Positions 1-6,095 of a stretch of DNA of 6,771 nucleotides are shown piece by piece. Origin of the DNA: Puniceicoccales bacterium (lineage in GTDB: Bacteria; Verrucomicrobiota; Verrucomicrobiia; Opitutales; LL51); contig JAISMD010000066.1 of the NCBI GenBank assembly GCA_031276935.1, positions 1-6,771 of the forward strand. The letters run 5' to 3'. Every line of letters starts with the position of its first letter. The first letter of the stretch is position 1. A program made the translations under genes and the position numbers. The notes under the pieces are model-generated. The model saw only the letters and a list, made by a program, of their open reading frames with translations, made no database searches and had not been told where the DNA came from.

Positions 1-38
1 TAGTAATTTTTTATAAATCCTCTAAAAAAATAACTGCA

Positions 39-434
39 ATGGAACCCGCAGACGATGGAGATCCCAAACACTTCGCCTTGCACATCAATTTCGGTGTATC
101 GGAAAATATTAAAAATTTGGCCGTAGCATTTAATGATAGTGATGCGGTCGTTGCCTTTGATAAAGCGGCAAAGGATTTGTTTAAATTAAGTAAGGAAGAG
201 ACTGATTCAGGAAAACCTCAGCCGGATTTGAAAGCAGTAGCAAGTGCCGTGGAAGAAAGTACAACTCCTAATGAGGCTCGAACCTTTGAACGAGGAGCCA
301 TTAGGCTGACTATGCAAAGATTAGATGACGAAAGACTTGACCAAGATTGGAGAAATGTCCGCGACAATGACGATGCCACTTGGTTACCTTATTCTGTGCC
401 ACCTCCTAAGCCTCCAGAATTTCAAGACCATTAA
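39..434 (+). CDS. Hypothetical acidic protein, possibly the C-terminal part of a longer gene
   Basis: I do not recognise this 131-residue product. It has no signal peptide or membrane segment, so it is probably cytoplasmic. It is rich in Asp and Glu, especially in the middle and in the stretch DDERLDQDWRNVRDNDD, and it ends in a proline-rich tail (SVPPPKPPEF). The ATG at 39 has no Shine-Dalgarno sequence; the bases before it are A-rich. The same frame stays open upstream through codons for VIFYKSSKKITA to the window edge, so the true start may lie outside the window. Alternatively, a TATAAA at 12-17 could be a -10 element giving a short leader. A hairpin plus T-run begins 17 bases after the stop, which supports a real transcribed gene. 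It converges with the ankyrin pseudogene, and no function can be inferred from that. Confidence 0.5.
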   Translation: MEPADDGDPKHFALHINFGVSENIKNLAVAFNDSDAVVAFDKAAKDLFKLSKEETDSGKPQPDLKAVASAVEESTTPNEARTFERGAIRLTMQRLDDERLDQDWRNVRDNDDATWLPYSVPPPKPPEFQDH

Positions 435-450
435 CCAAATGCGATTAAAC

Positions 451-485
451 AAAAAGAGAGATCTTCCCTTGATCCTTCTTTTTTT
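451..485 (+). terminator. Rho-independent-like terminator of the orphan ORF
   Basis: An imperfect inverted repeat pairs AAAAAGAGAGATC (451-463) with GATCCTTCTTTTT (471-483) around a 7-base loop. It contains one A-C mismatch and one G-U pair, and ends in a seven-T run (479-485). The stem is AT-rich and therefore weak. Its position just after the stop at 434 fits termination of the plus-strand gene. Confidence 0.5.
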
Positions 486-490
486 ATGAA

Positions 491-514
491 TAAAAAAGCC
501 GTTTCAAACGGCTT
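491..514 (-). terminator. Rho-independent terminator of the ankyrin pseudogene
   Basis: The perfect 6-bp stem AAGCCG (496-501) and CGGCTT (509-514) encloses the loop TTTCAAA, whose ends can pair further. Read on the minus strand, it runs straight into a T-run (GGCTTTTTTATTC). It lies about 30 bases beyond the reconstructed stop of the minus-strand ankyrin gene at 544-546, so it marks the 3' end of that gene. On the plus strand only a weak T-stretch follows. Confidence 0.7.
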
Positions 515-543
515 CCCTAAATTTTAATCCCATTTTCTAGAGA

Positions 544-1289
544 TTAACGCGCACCACGCGCATGTAATAATCTGACAATTTCGTGCCATGCTTCTGAATT
601 TCCTATACCCACTTTATTTATGTTTTCCAACGCTGTTTCTGGGATTTGATGGGGATCCTCCCCGTGATATCCGGCATACTCATAATCATCTCAATTCATA
701 CCAACGTTTTGGTACGCATTAACATCAATTCCTTTCTGTTCCAGGAGTAAACGGACTATATTTGATCGGCCTTTTTTCACGGCCTCATAGAAGGGGACAT
801 TAGTTGTGCCTTGGCCCGGATTTACATTCGCTCCGCGCTTTAGCAATAAGTGTACTATATCGATATTCCCTGACCGAATAGCTACGACGAGCAGACATAA
901 ATAATGTATGTAGGGTTCACCATTCCAGCCACGCTCCATTTCTTCTATGAAACCATTTATATCTGCCCCCTCGATCTAATAGCAAACAAACCATGTCACT
1001 ATTCTGGGATTGAATAGCTGTGGTAAGCGGACTTGAATACTTAATTGGCCGCCTTTGTCCCCAATATTTTTCTTCTCTTGCCAGACGGGCATTTGCATTT
1101 GCTCCGTGATTGAGAAGAGTACTTTACTCTATTGATATCGTTCGCCTTAATCGCTTCAAAAAGCGCTTCGTCGCTGACTGCTACATCGGCGAATTGCGCT
1201 TCGGATTCATCCAAAGCGGCGGAACCATAACTAACCATAGGCATCAAGAGTGTACCCCACAATATTAAACTAATTTTAAATTTTTCCGT
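544..1289 (-). pseudogene. Degraded exported ankyrin-repeat protein
   Basis: Read across three frames, this stretch rebuilds one ankyrin protein of about 247 residues. It would have been exported and is likely to have mediated protein-protein binding. A signal peptide comes first (EKFKISLILWGTLLMPMVSY then GSA), followed by ankyrin units with the ALFEAIKANDINRVK...LLNHGANANA pattern. Further units include TAIQSQNSDMVCLLLDRGAD, AIRSGNIDIVHLLLKRGANV and EAVKKGRSNIVRLLLEQKGI, and a partial one ends in EIVRLLHARGAR. The lesions are a +1 shift near 1118-1124 (between INRVK and LLNHG), a +1 shift in the C-run 966-970 (inside DRGAD), and an in-frame TGA at 691-693. The basic n-region of the signal starts at an ACG (1287-1289) where an ATG would fit, so the start is probably lost as well. 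The only start-like codon downstream is a TTG at 1260-1262, which would omit the lysines. Removing the two extra bases gives exactly 248 codons ending at TAA 544-546. The longest remaining intact pieces are 691-939 and 1041-1262. Confidence 0.85.
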
Positions 1290-1308
1290 AAAATTTTGAA
1301 CCGAGTTT

Positions 1309-1336
1309 TATTTAAAATTTTTACAAAAATTGTCAA
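1309..1336 (-). promoter_or_regulatory. Candidate promoter of the ankyrin pseudogene
   Basis: On the minus strand a consensus -35 TTGACA (1336-1331) is followed after 16 bases by a weak -10, TAAATA (1314-1309). The predicted transcription start would be near 1302, just ahead of the lost start codon at 1289. The perfect -35 and the position support it. The poor -10 in AT-rich DNA argues for caution. Confidence 0.4.
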
Positions 1337-1392
1337 ACTTTAAATCTCTAAACATAAAACCAAACCAATTTTTTATAAAAAATTTCCTCTGA

Positions 1393-1417
1393 AAAAATCT
1401 CAGCAAATTAGATTTTT
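1393..1417 (-). terminator. Possible tRNA terminator hairpin
   Basis: Perfect 8-bp arms AAAAATCT (1393-1400) and AGATTTTT (1410-1417) flank a 9-base loop. On the minus strand the second arm ends in a run of six T, about 25 bases after the tRNA 3' end. There is almost no G or C in the stem, so the terminator assignment is tentative. Confidence 0.3.
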
Positions 1418-1441
1418 ACTTCCTAAATTCCCTCCGGCGAT

Positions 1442-1517
<76 letters not shown>

Positions 1518-1596
1518 ACTGCCTCCATGCTCAATTTTCTGCTTCCTTTTTCAAGGCTAAATTTTAGCTTTCCCCGAATTCTATTCCTTTCCTTCT

Positions 1597-2340
1597 ATGA
1601 GCGATGCTTTCTCCGGTACTCTCCATCCGAAAGCCCAGGTTGTCCGCGGCGACGGTAATGGCGTTAGGGCACTCTATAAACCCTGCGATGTCCTCTCCAT
1701 GCCGAATGGGAACCGAATTAATCCCAAAAGTTTACTGCGTCTCCCCTACGATTCCAAGGAGCGTTGTTATATTTTTCCCGACGGTCGAAAATTTTTTCTG
1801 CTTAACCGACTCGATGCCCCCACATCGGGTCTGCTGATCGGTTGCTTCGACGAAAATGTAGCCCACAGTGTCCGCCAATGTTTCTTTGCCCAGGAAGTCC
1901 GGAAAACCTATTATGCCCTGACCGCTTACGGAAAAATACCTAGGGAAGGAACGTTTCGCGATGTTTTAGAGGAACGGCACAAGGGTAATTATTTACGCGT
2001 TGTACGGGGGCGGGGAGAAATAGGAGAAATAGCGGTGACGCGCTATTCCGTCGAAAAAGAACTGAATCTTGGCGAAATCCCACTATTGAAATTGTGCCTC
2101 CAACCGCTTACCGGACGCACACACCAATTGCGGGTACAATGTGCATGGCGGAAGTTACCAATTATTGGCGATAAAATCTACGGCGATTTTGCACTTAACG
2201 GAAAATTGTGGACCGTTTTACCCGAAAAAAGATTATACCTACAATCCTGTGCCATCGAATTTTCCTATAAAATTCAAGGTAAAAAATATTTCTTTGCGGC
2301 TCAAATTCCCTGTGAATTTTCGAATATTTCCCCCGGTTAG
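1597..2340 (+). CDS. RluA-family RNA pseudouridine synthase
   Basis: This 247-residue cytoplasmic enzyme isomerises uridine to pseudouridine in rRNA or tRNA; the target base cannot be read from the sequence. The family core is in order: motif II NRLDAPTSGLL at residues 70-80, with D73 as catalytic aspartate; LTGRTHQLRVQCA at 171-183 (family TGRTHQLRVH); and PIIGDKIYG at 188-196, carrying the conserved tyrosine. No S4 RNA-binding domain precedes the catalytic domain, so it resembles the short single-domain members (RluA, TruC, YqcB type) more than RluC or RluD. The usual His before RLD is Asn here. ATG 1597 is the only Met between the upstream in-frame stop (1558-1560) and residue 35. No Shine-Dalgarno sequence is visible; the leader is pyrimidine-rich. 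It is followed 51 bases later by the secreted-protein gene, with no clear terminator between them. Confidence 0.9.
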   Translation: MSDAFSGTLHPKAQVVRGDGNGVRALYKPCDVLSMPNGNRINPKSLLRLPYDSKERCYIFPDGRKFFLLNRLDAPTSGLLIGCFDENVAHSVRQCFFAQEVRKTYYALTAYGKIPREGTFRDVLEERHKGNYLRVVRGRGEIGEIAVTRYSVEKELNLGEIPLLKLCLQPLTGRTHQLRVQCAWRKLPIIGDKIYGDFALNGKLWTVLPEKRLYLQSCAIEFSYKIQGKKYFFAAQIPCEFSNISPG

Positions 2341-2348
2341 CCATAAAA

Positions 2349-2354
2349 TATAAT
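2349..2354 (+). promoter_or_regulatory. Candidate -10 element for the 698-residue secreted protein
   Basis: A perfect TATAAT lies just after the pseudouridine synthase stop. It would start transcription near 2361, about 30 bases before the ATG. No convincing -35 is found 16-18 bases upstream, so this rests on one hexamer in AT-rich DNA. Confidence 0.3.
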
Positions 2355-2373
2355 TGCATTTGCAGAGTTATCC

Positions 2374-2394
2374 CATAGGGTATGACCACCTATG
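2374..2394 (+). promoter_or_regulatory. Hairpin that includes the start codon of the secreted protein
   Basis: CATAGG (2374-2379) is complementary to CCTATG (2389-2394), whose last three bases are the ATG start codon. The loop is about 9 bases. The stem has only 6 pairs, so the fold may be weak or fortuitous. If it forms, it would hide the start codon of a gene that has no Shine-Dalgarno sequence. Confidence 0.3.
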
Positions 2395-4488
2395 AAAAGA
2401 AATATATATATTTTGGGAATATTGTGTCTTTGGTGTTTTTGCTTAGGGGACGTTGCGGATTTTTTGGGAACACCGGTGGAGGATGCGAATACACCGTCGG
2501 AAGCATTGGTGGTTCCCAGCAAAGTAACGGAAACGGTGTCCAGTAAAGAAAAAGCACCGCAGTCCTGTAACATTAATCAGACCCCTGTGCTTACCATTAA
2601 AGCTACGAAATTTCAGCAGATATTTAACAACCAACCATTATTGGAGGCTTTGGGTTTAGATAACAACATCGTGAACATTTTTTTACTTTCTGCTTTGCCG
2701 GCGATTGGAAAGGATTGCAGTGCCCTGAAGGAAGACACCAATGTTGCCCTATTTTTTTTCGAAGATGAGGAGAAAAAAGATGTGATATCGATGCCCTACC
2801 TTGTATTTCAGGTTAAAGAGAACGATCAGGAGGTAAAGGCGTATCTGAAAAGGGAGAAAATAGCTTTTCTGAAACATGAGGGTCACCTTATTCTTTCCGA
2901 CAGCATCGGACTCGAATACCTTGGGCGGGAAAAGGATTTTCTAAAAAAATTAATAGCATGGACCAAGGAGCCTTTGGAGGGAGATTTGATAGAAATTGAA
3001 CTTTCGCAGCCCATGCTACAACGCTTCACAGAGGGACTTCCTATGAAAGGTAAAACCTTGGGGATTTCTCTTCCGGCTCATCTCCAGGCTCTCAAAATAG
3101 GCTTCCAATTGAATCAATCCGGAATGAATATCGCGTTTAAAAATATATATGATAAAAATTTCCCGAACTACGATTTATTGAAGACTGAAAATTATAAGGA
3201 ACGTTTCGACGTCGTCGGTGAATACGTCGATTCCAAGGACATCTTTTTCGTAACAGGGATGCAAAATCTTGGCAATTACTGGGATTTATCTTCCAATTCC
3301 AAGGAGGAAGTCATTTCACTTCTATCGCAAATGGATCCCAAGTTAGGGGAAGTCGCCACCGAATTATGTCCGAGCCTGGATAAATTTTCCGATAGTATTA
3401 GAGCGTTTCTTCCCCGGGTATCGCTTATTACGGGGCAATGGGATTCCCTACAACAGGGGAATATTATTTTCTTTTTAAGTGGCCTGGTATCCGCAACTTC
3501 GATGGAGCAATTTTTAGATACGCTACGGTCGGCCCTATTGACTTTCGGCCGCGATTTCAAAGCACTTGCCGCGAAAACAACGCAAAATATTCGGAGTAAA
3601 TCCGAAACCAAGTCCGAAAAAGAAGGAACGAAATCCAAGGAAAAAGAAACCAAATCCGATGGAGGAACGGGAGCGAAGAAGTTGGGGGAAGAAAATTTCT
3701 TCCAATGCGAACATCATTTCCTTGAGGAACACAAGGGCTACAGGATACATGCGTTTACGGTGAGTGTGGACGTTGAAAGGGAAAAAAGTGTTCTTTCGCC
3801 AAAGGAGGCCACCGACACGGCGAATGCCAATAAAGTTGAAACAACAACCCCAGTGCCCTCCGAAAAAAAGAGCATTACCTGTTATTGCCTGTTGGATAAG
3901 GGACGCCTATGCTGTTCCAATTCCCTCGATCATCTCAAGGGTTTCATTGAGAGTGTGGCTGCTAAAAAATTACCGGCCGTAGCCATAGAATCTTTTCTGG
4001 GAGGTTTCCCCGAAGGAACTTTAGCCAAGGTCAAGATCGATCTAGCCAATTTTCTTTCGAACAAAAGTGGTCTAATATCCACGCTGATAAAGGAAATGCC
4101 CGTGGACATAAAAGGGGAAGTGGAAATGTTCATCCATGATTTATTCCCGACGGGTATGGAGGGGGCAATGGAGTTTTCCTTAAGTGTGAAAAATGATCGG
4201 ATACAGTGGGATTGTTTCATTGATTATAAAACCGTAGGGAGCATTGCTTCCCTTTTTCGGAATATAGCCAAAAGGGAGAGCGAAAAGGAATCTTCAAAGA
4301 AAATGCTTGAGTCCAAGGCACCTAATAAAATTTATAAGAGCACGGTCCCTTTAAAATCCGTCGAAAAGAAATCGTCGATATCGTCCCCCCTCGTCCATAT
4401 TTCCCGGTGGAGAAGTTTTCCCTTTGCAAATGAACGGCAGATTCTCATACCCGTGAAGATTTGGACAAAATATAAAGCTTTTTGCTAA
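2392..4488 (+). CDS. Large secreted or periplasmic protein of unknown function
   Basis: I cannot assign a family to this 698-residue protein. The N-terminus (MKRN, then the hydrophobic YILGILCLWCFCLG) looks like a Sec signal peptide, so it is probably exported; no later membrane helix is evident. A Thr/Ser/Glu-rich spacer (about 26-60) leads into a mixed alpha/beta region (65-395). A Lys/Glu/Ser low-complexity linker follows (about 402-431), then a second folded region (435-622) and a Lys/Ser-rich tail. The two halves look related: GHLILSDS (164-171) then EGDLIEIEL (196-204), against GRLCCSNS (504-511) then EGTLAKVKI (541-549). The GYRIHAFTVSV segment and overall layout recall DUF3352-like secreted proteins, but that is only an impression. 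An in-frame TGA at 2383-2385 and the signal peptide fix the start at ATG 2392. No Shine-Dalgarno sequence is visible. A strong terminator follows. A C-run at 4385-4390 makes the last 35 residues less certain. Confidence 0.8.
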   Translation: MKRNIYILGILCLWCFCLGDVADFLGTPVEDANTPSEALVVPSKVTETVSSKEKAPQSCNINQTPVLTIKATKFQQIFNNQPLLEALGLDNNIVNIFLLSALPAIGKDCSALKEDTNVALFFFEDEEKKDVISMPYLVFQVKENDQEVKAYLKREKIAFLKHEGHLILSDSIGLEYLGREKDFLKKLIAWTKEPLEGDLIEIELSQPMLQRFTEGLPMKGKTLGISLPAHLQALKIGFQLNQSGMNIAFKNIYDKNFPNYDLLKTENYKERFDVVGEYVDSKDIFFVTGMQNLGNYWDLSSNSKEEVISLLSQMDPKLGEVATELCPSLDKFSDSIRAFLPRVSLITGQWDSLQQGNIIFFLSGLVSATSMEQFLDTLRSALLTFGRDFKALAAKTTQNIRSKSETKSEKEGTKSKEKETKSDGGTGAKKLGEENFFQCEHHFLEEHKGYRIHAFTVSVDVEREKSVLSPKEATDTANANKVETTTPVPSEKKSITCYCLLDKGRLCCSNSLDHLKGFIESVAAKKLPAVAIESFLGGFPEGTLAKVKIDLANFLSNKSGLISTLIKEMPVDIKGEVEMFIHDLFPTGMEGAMEFSLSVKNDRIQWDCFIDYKTVGSIASLFRNIAKRESEKESSKKMLESKAPNKIYKSTVPLKSVEKKSSISSPLVHISRWRSFPFANERQILIPVKIWTKYKAFC

Positions 4489-4510
4489 AAGACTTTACCT
4501 GGAACGAAGA

Positions 4511-4541
4511 AAACCACAGCATTAATTGCCGTGGTTTTTTT
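4511..4541 (+). terminator. Strong intrinsic terminator after the secreted-protein gene
   Basis: AAACCAC (4511-4517) pairs with GTGGTTT (4531-4537). After an A-C mismatch the stem continues with GC (4519-4520) pairing GC (4528-4529). A run of seven T (4535-4541) follows. It starts 22 bases after the stop at 4488. It ends only five bases before the murE ATG, so it occupies the place where murE's ribosome-binding site would be. Confidence 0.85.
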
Positions 4542-4546
4542 GATTT

Positions 4547-5995
4547 ATGGCCATTGATTTTGGAAATTTTTTGAACGCCATTGGTATTCGGGAAAGGGTT
4601 TCCGGCATTGCCTGTGACAGTCGAAGGGTAAGGGCCGGTGATCTATTTTTTGTGCTTTCCGGGTATACTTACAATGCCATTGATTTCATTGAACAGGCGG
4701 TTGAAAGGGGGAGTGTGGCCATCGTTGTGCAGCGGCAAGATGAAGCGGAGGCCAAGTCCAAATTGGAAGGTTTAGGTTTTCCAGTAGGGGTTTACGGAGT
4801 GGACGATGTGCGTCAGACTTTAGCATTGGCGGCGAAGTATTTTTTCCCGATTCCCCACTATCCGCTATGTTTTGCGGTGACGGGAACAAATGGCAAAACG
4901 ACCATTACCTACCTGTTGAAGCATTTGCTCGATCGGTCTACGGCGATCATTGGGACGGTTGCCTATGATTTAATTCACAGAGTACTGCCTTCGACTCAGA
5001 CGACACCGGATCCTCTAACATTCTACGCCATGCTTTCCGATTTACCGGAAAATGCCGCTTTAGCTTTGGAGGTAAGTTCCCATGCCCTAGCCCAGAGACG
5101 GGTTTACGGATTGGAAATTGACGTGGCAATTTTTTCGAATTTAACGAGCGATCATCTAGATTTTCACGGGGACCGGGAGCAGTATTTTTTGGCGAAGCGG
5201 AGACTTTTTTCCGGCGAAAATGGTTCCCGACCGAAACTCAATCTGTTCAACGACGACGATCCGTTTGGGCGACGACTCCACGGGGAATGGGGTGGCATGG
5301 GATACGGCTTGGGCGATCGGATGAGTGATTACCGTGGAAGCGACGTGGTTATGACGGAGGATGGGGTAGAATTTTTGCTATGGCATGGGGGAACGAAATA
5401 TAATTGTTCCCTGGGAATGATTGGACGGCACAACGTTGAGAACGCATTGGCGGCTATTGGAGCGGTCCATCGGGCCAGTGGCCAATCCCTCGGTGGAATC
5501 GTGGAGAAATTAGCGACCTTCCCCGGCGTACCCGGTCGGTTGGAGAGGGTGGATAGCGGAGATGGTCCCCGTATTTTCATCGATTTTGCGCACACGGAGG
5601 ACGGTTTGCGACGAGTTTTAGAGAGTTTACAAAAAATAAAGCGGCGGCATTTGCTATTAGTTTTTGGTTGTGGGGGCGATCGGGATAGGACAAAGCGGGC
5701 ACCCATGATGCAAGTTGCCTGCCGTTTAGCGGATAAGGTTATTGCGACGGCGGATAATCCACGCCATGAAAAAATTACGGATATTTTTCGGGATATGGAA
5801 AAGGGTATACCCGAGGGTTGTGAAGTTATTTTTGAATCCGATCGACGGGAAGCCATCGGTGAAGCCCTCCGCCGGGCAGGGACGGATGACATGGTTCTCA
5901 TTGCGGGTAAGGGCCATGAAATATTCCAACAAATCGGTGACGAAAAAATACCCTTCAATGACCGAGATGCCGTACGGGATTTCTACGCCCACTAA
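4547..5995 (+). CDS. murE: UDP-N-acetylmuramoyl-L-alanyl-D-glutamate--2,6-diaminopimelate ligase (MurE)
   Basis: This cytoplasmic Mur ligase uses ATP to add meso-diaminopimelate to UDP-MurNAc-L-Ala-D-Glu in peptidoglycan synthesis. Its 482 residues are normal length with all three domains. The N-terminal UMAG-binding part has CDSRRVRAGDLF at 23-34. The central ATPase has the P-loop TGTNGKTT (112-119), the substrate loop TTPDP (152-156), LEVSSHAL (174-181), LTSDHLDFHG (199-208) and the carbamylated lysine K217 in FLAKRRLF. GRHNVENALAA (293-303) and GVPGRLERV (327-335) follow. The C-terminal domain has DFAHTEDGL (346-354), FGCGGDRDRTKRAPM (373-387), DNPR (403-406) and AGKGHE (453-458). DNPR is the signature of DAP- rather than lysine-adding enzymes. 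A stop at 4541-4543 lies one codon before the ATG, so the start is 4547 or later. No Shine-Dalgarno sequence is present, and the upstream terminator implies a promoter of its own or read-through. mtaB follows after 100 bases. Confidence 0.97.
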   Translation: MAIDFGNFLNAIGIRERVSGIACDSRRVRAGDLFFVLSGYTYNAIDFIEQAVERGSVAIVVQRQDEAEAKSKLEGLGFPVGVYGVDDVRQTLALAAKYFFPIPHYPLCFAVTGTNGKTTITYLLKHLLDRSTAIIGTVAYDLIHRVLPSTQTTPDPLTFYAMLSDLPENAALALEVSSHALAQRRVYGLEIDVAIFSNLTSDHLDFHGDREQYFLAKRRLFSGENGSRPKLNLFNDDDPFGRRLHGEWGGMGYGLGDRMSDYRGSDVVMTEDGVEFLLWHGGTKYNCSLGMIGRHNVENALAAIGAVHRASGQSLGGIVEKLATFPGVPGRLERVDSGDGPRIFIDFAHTEDGLRRVLESLQKIKRRHLLLVFGCGGDRDRTKRAPMMQVACRLADKVIATADNPRHEKITDIFRDMEKGIPEGCEVIFESDRREAIGEALRRAGTDDMVLIAGKGHEIFQQIGDEKIPFNDRDAVRDFYAH

Positions 5996-6095
5996 CCATT
6001 GCATTGGGATTTTATTCCGTGAATGTATGCATCGGGTTTCTTCTTCCCGGAGCGTTCGCACTTGCTTTCAGTAACTTTTAGGAGAGGATTCCGCC
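5996..6095 (+). other. murE-mtaB spacer
   Basis: This is a 100-base gap between same-strand genes. I see no T-run terminator hairpin and no convincing promoter, so co-transcription of mtaB with murE is possible. The only clear signal is the ribosome-binding site at its end. Confidence 0.5.
6080..6087 (+). promoter_or_regulatory. Shine-Dalgarno site of mtaB
   Basis: AGGAGAGG ends eight bases before the ATG at 6096. It is the only clear Shine-Dalgarno sequence ahead of any gene start in the window, and it fixes the mtaB start. Confidence 0.85.

Larger units (their letters stand above)
1308..1441. other. AT-rich intergenic stretch with palindromes
   Basis: No coding signal is seen between the ankyrin relic and the tRNA. 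The stretch is very AT-rich. It holds a perfect 18-bp AT-only palindrome at 1367-1384 (AATTTTTTATAAAAAATT), a second inverted repeat at 1393-1417 and the pseudogene promoter. In DNA of this composition the palindrome could be chance. Confidence 0.6.

Noticed and set aside
1367..1384. AT-only perfect palindrome as an operator or origin element
   Set aside because: In DNA with almost no G or C, an 18-bp palindrome made of T-run and A-run arms is weak evidence, and no repeated copies or DnaA-type boxes are nearby.
1518..1596. Promoter for the tRNA or the pseudouridine synthase in the divergent spacer
   Set aside because: A TTGAAA on the minus strand has no acceptable -10 at the right distance, and no plus-strand pair was convincing.
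3276..3653. 125-codon minus-strand frame inside the secreted-protein gene
   Set aside because: It is antisense to a gene with a signal peptide and consistent coding character, and has no supporting promoter, ribosome-binding site or motif.
3990..4140. Toxin, defence or retron-like system in the window
   Set aside because: No reverse transcriptase, nuclease, CRISPR repeat or toxin-antitoxin pair was found on either strand. The unknown secreted protein shows no catalytic motif of those families.
5329..5958. 209-codon open frame on the minus strand
   Set aside because: It lies fully antisense inside murE, whose motifs are complete. The translation is Ser/Arg/Pro-rich and matches no family I recognise, as expected for a shadow frame.
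5742..6074. 110-codon plus-strand frame spanning the murE end and the spacer
   Set aside because: It overlaps the conserved C-terminal domain of murE in another frame, has no ribosome-binding site and shows no recognisable domain.
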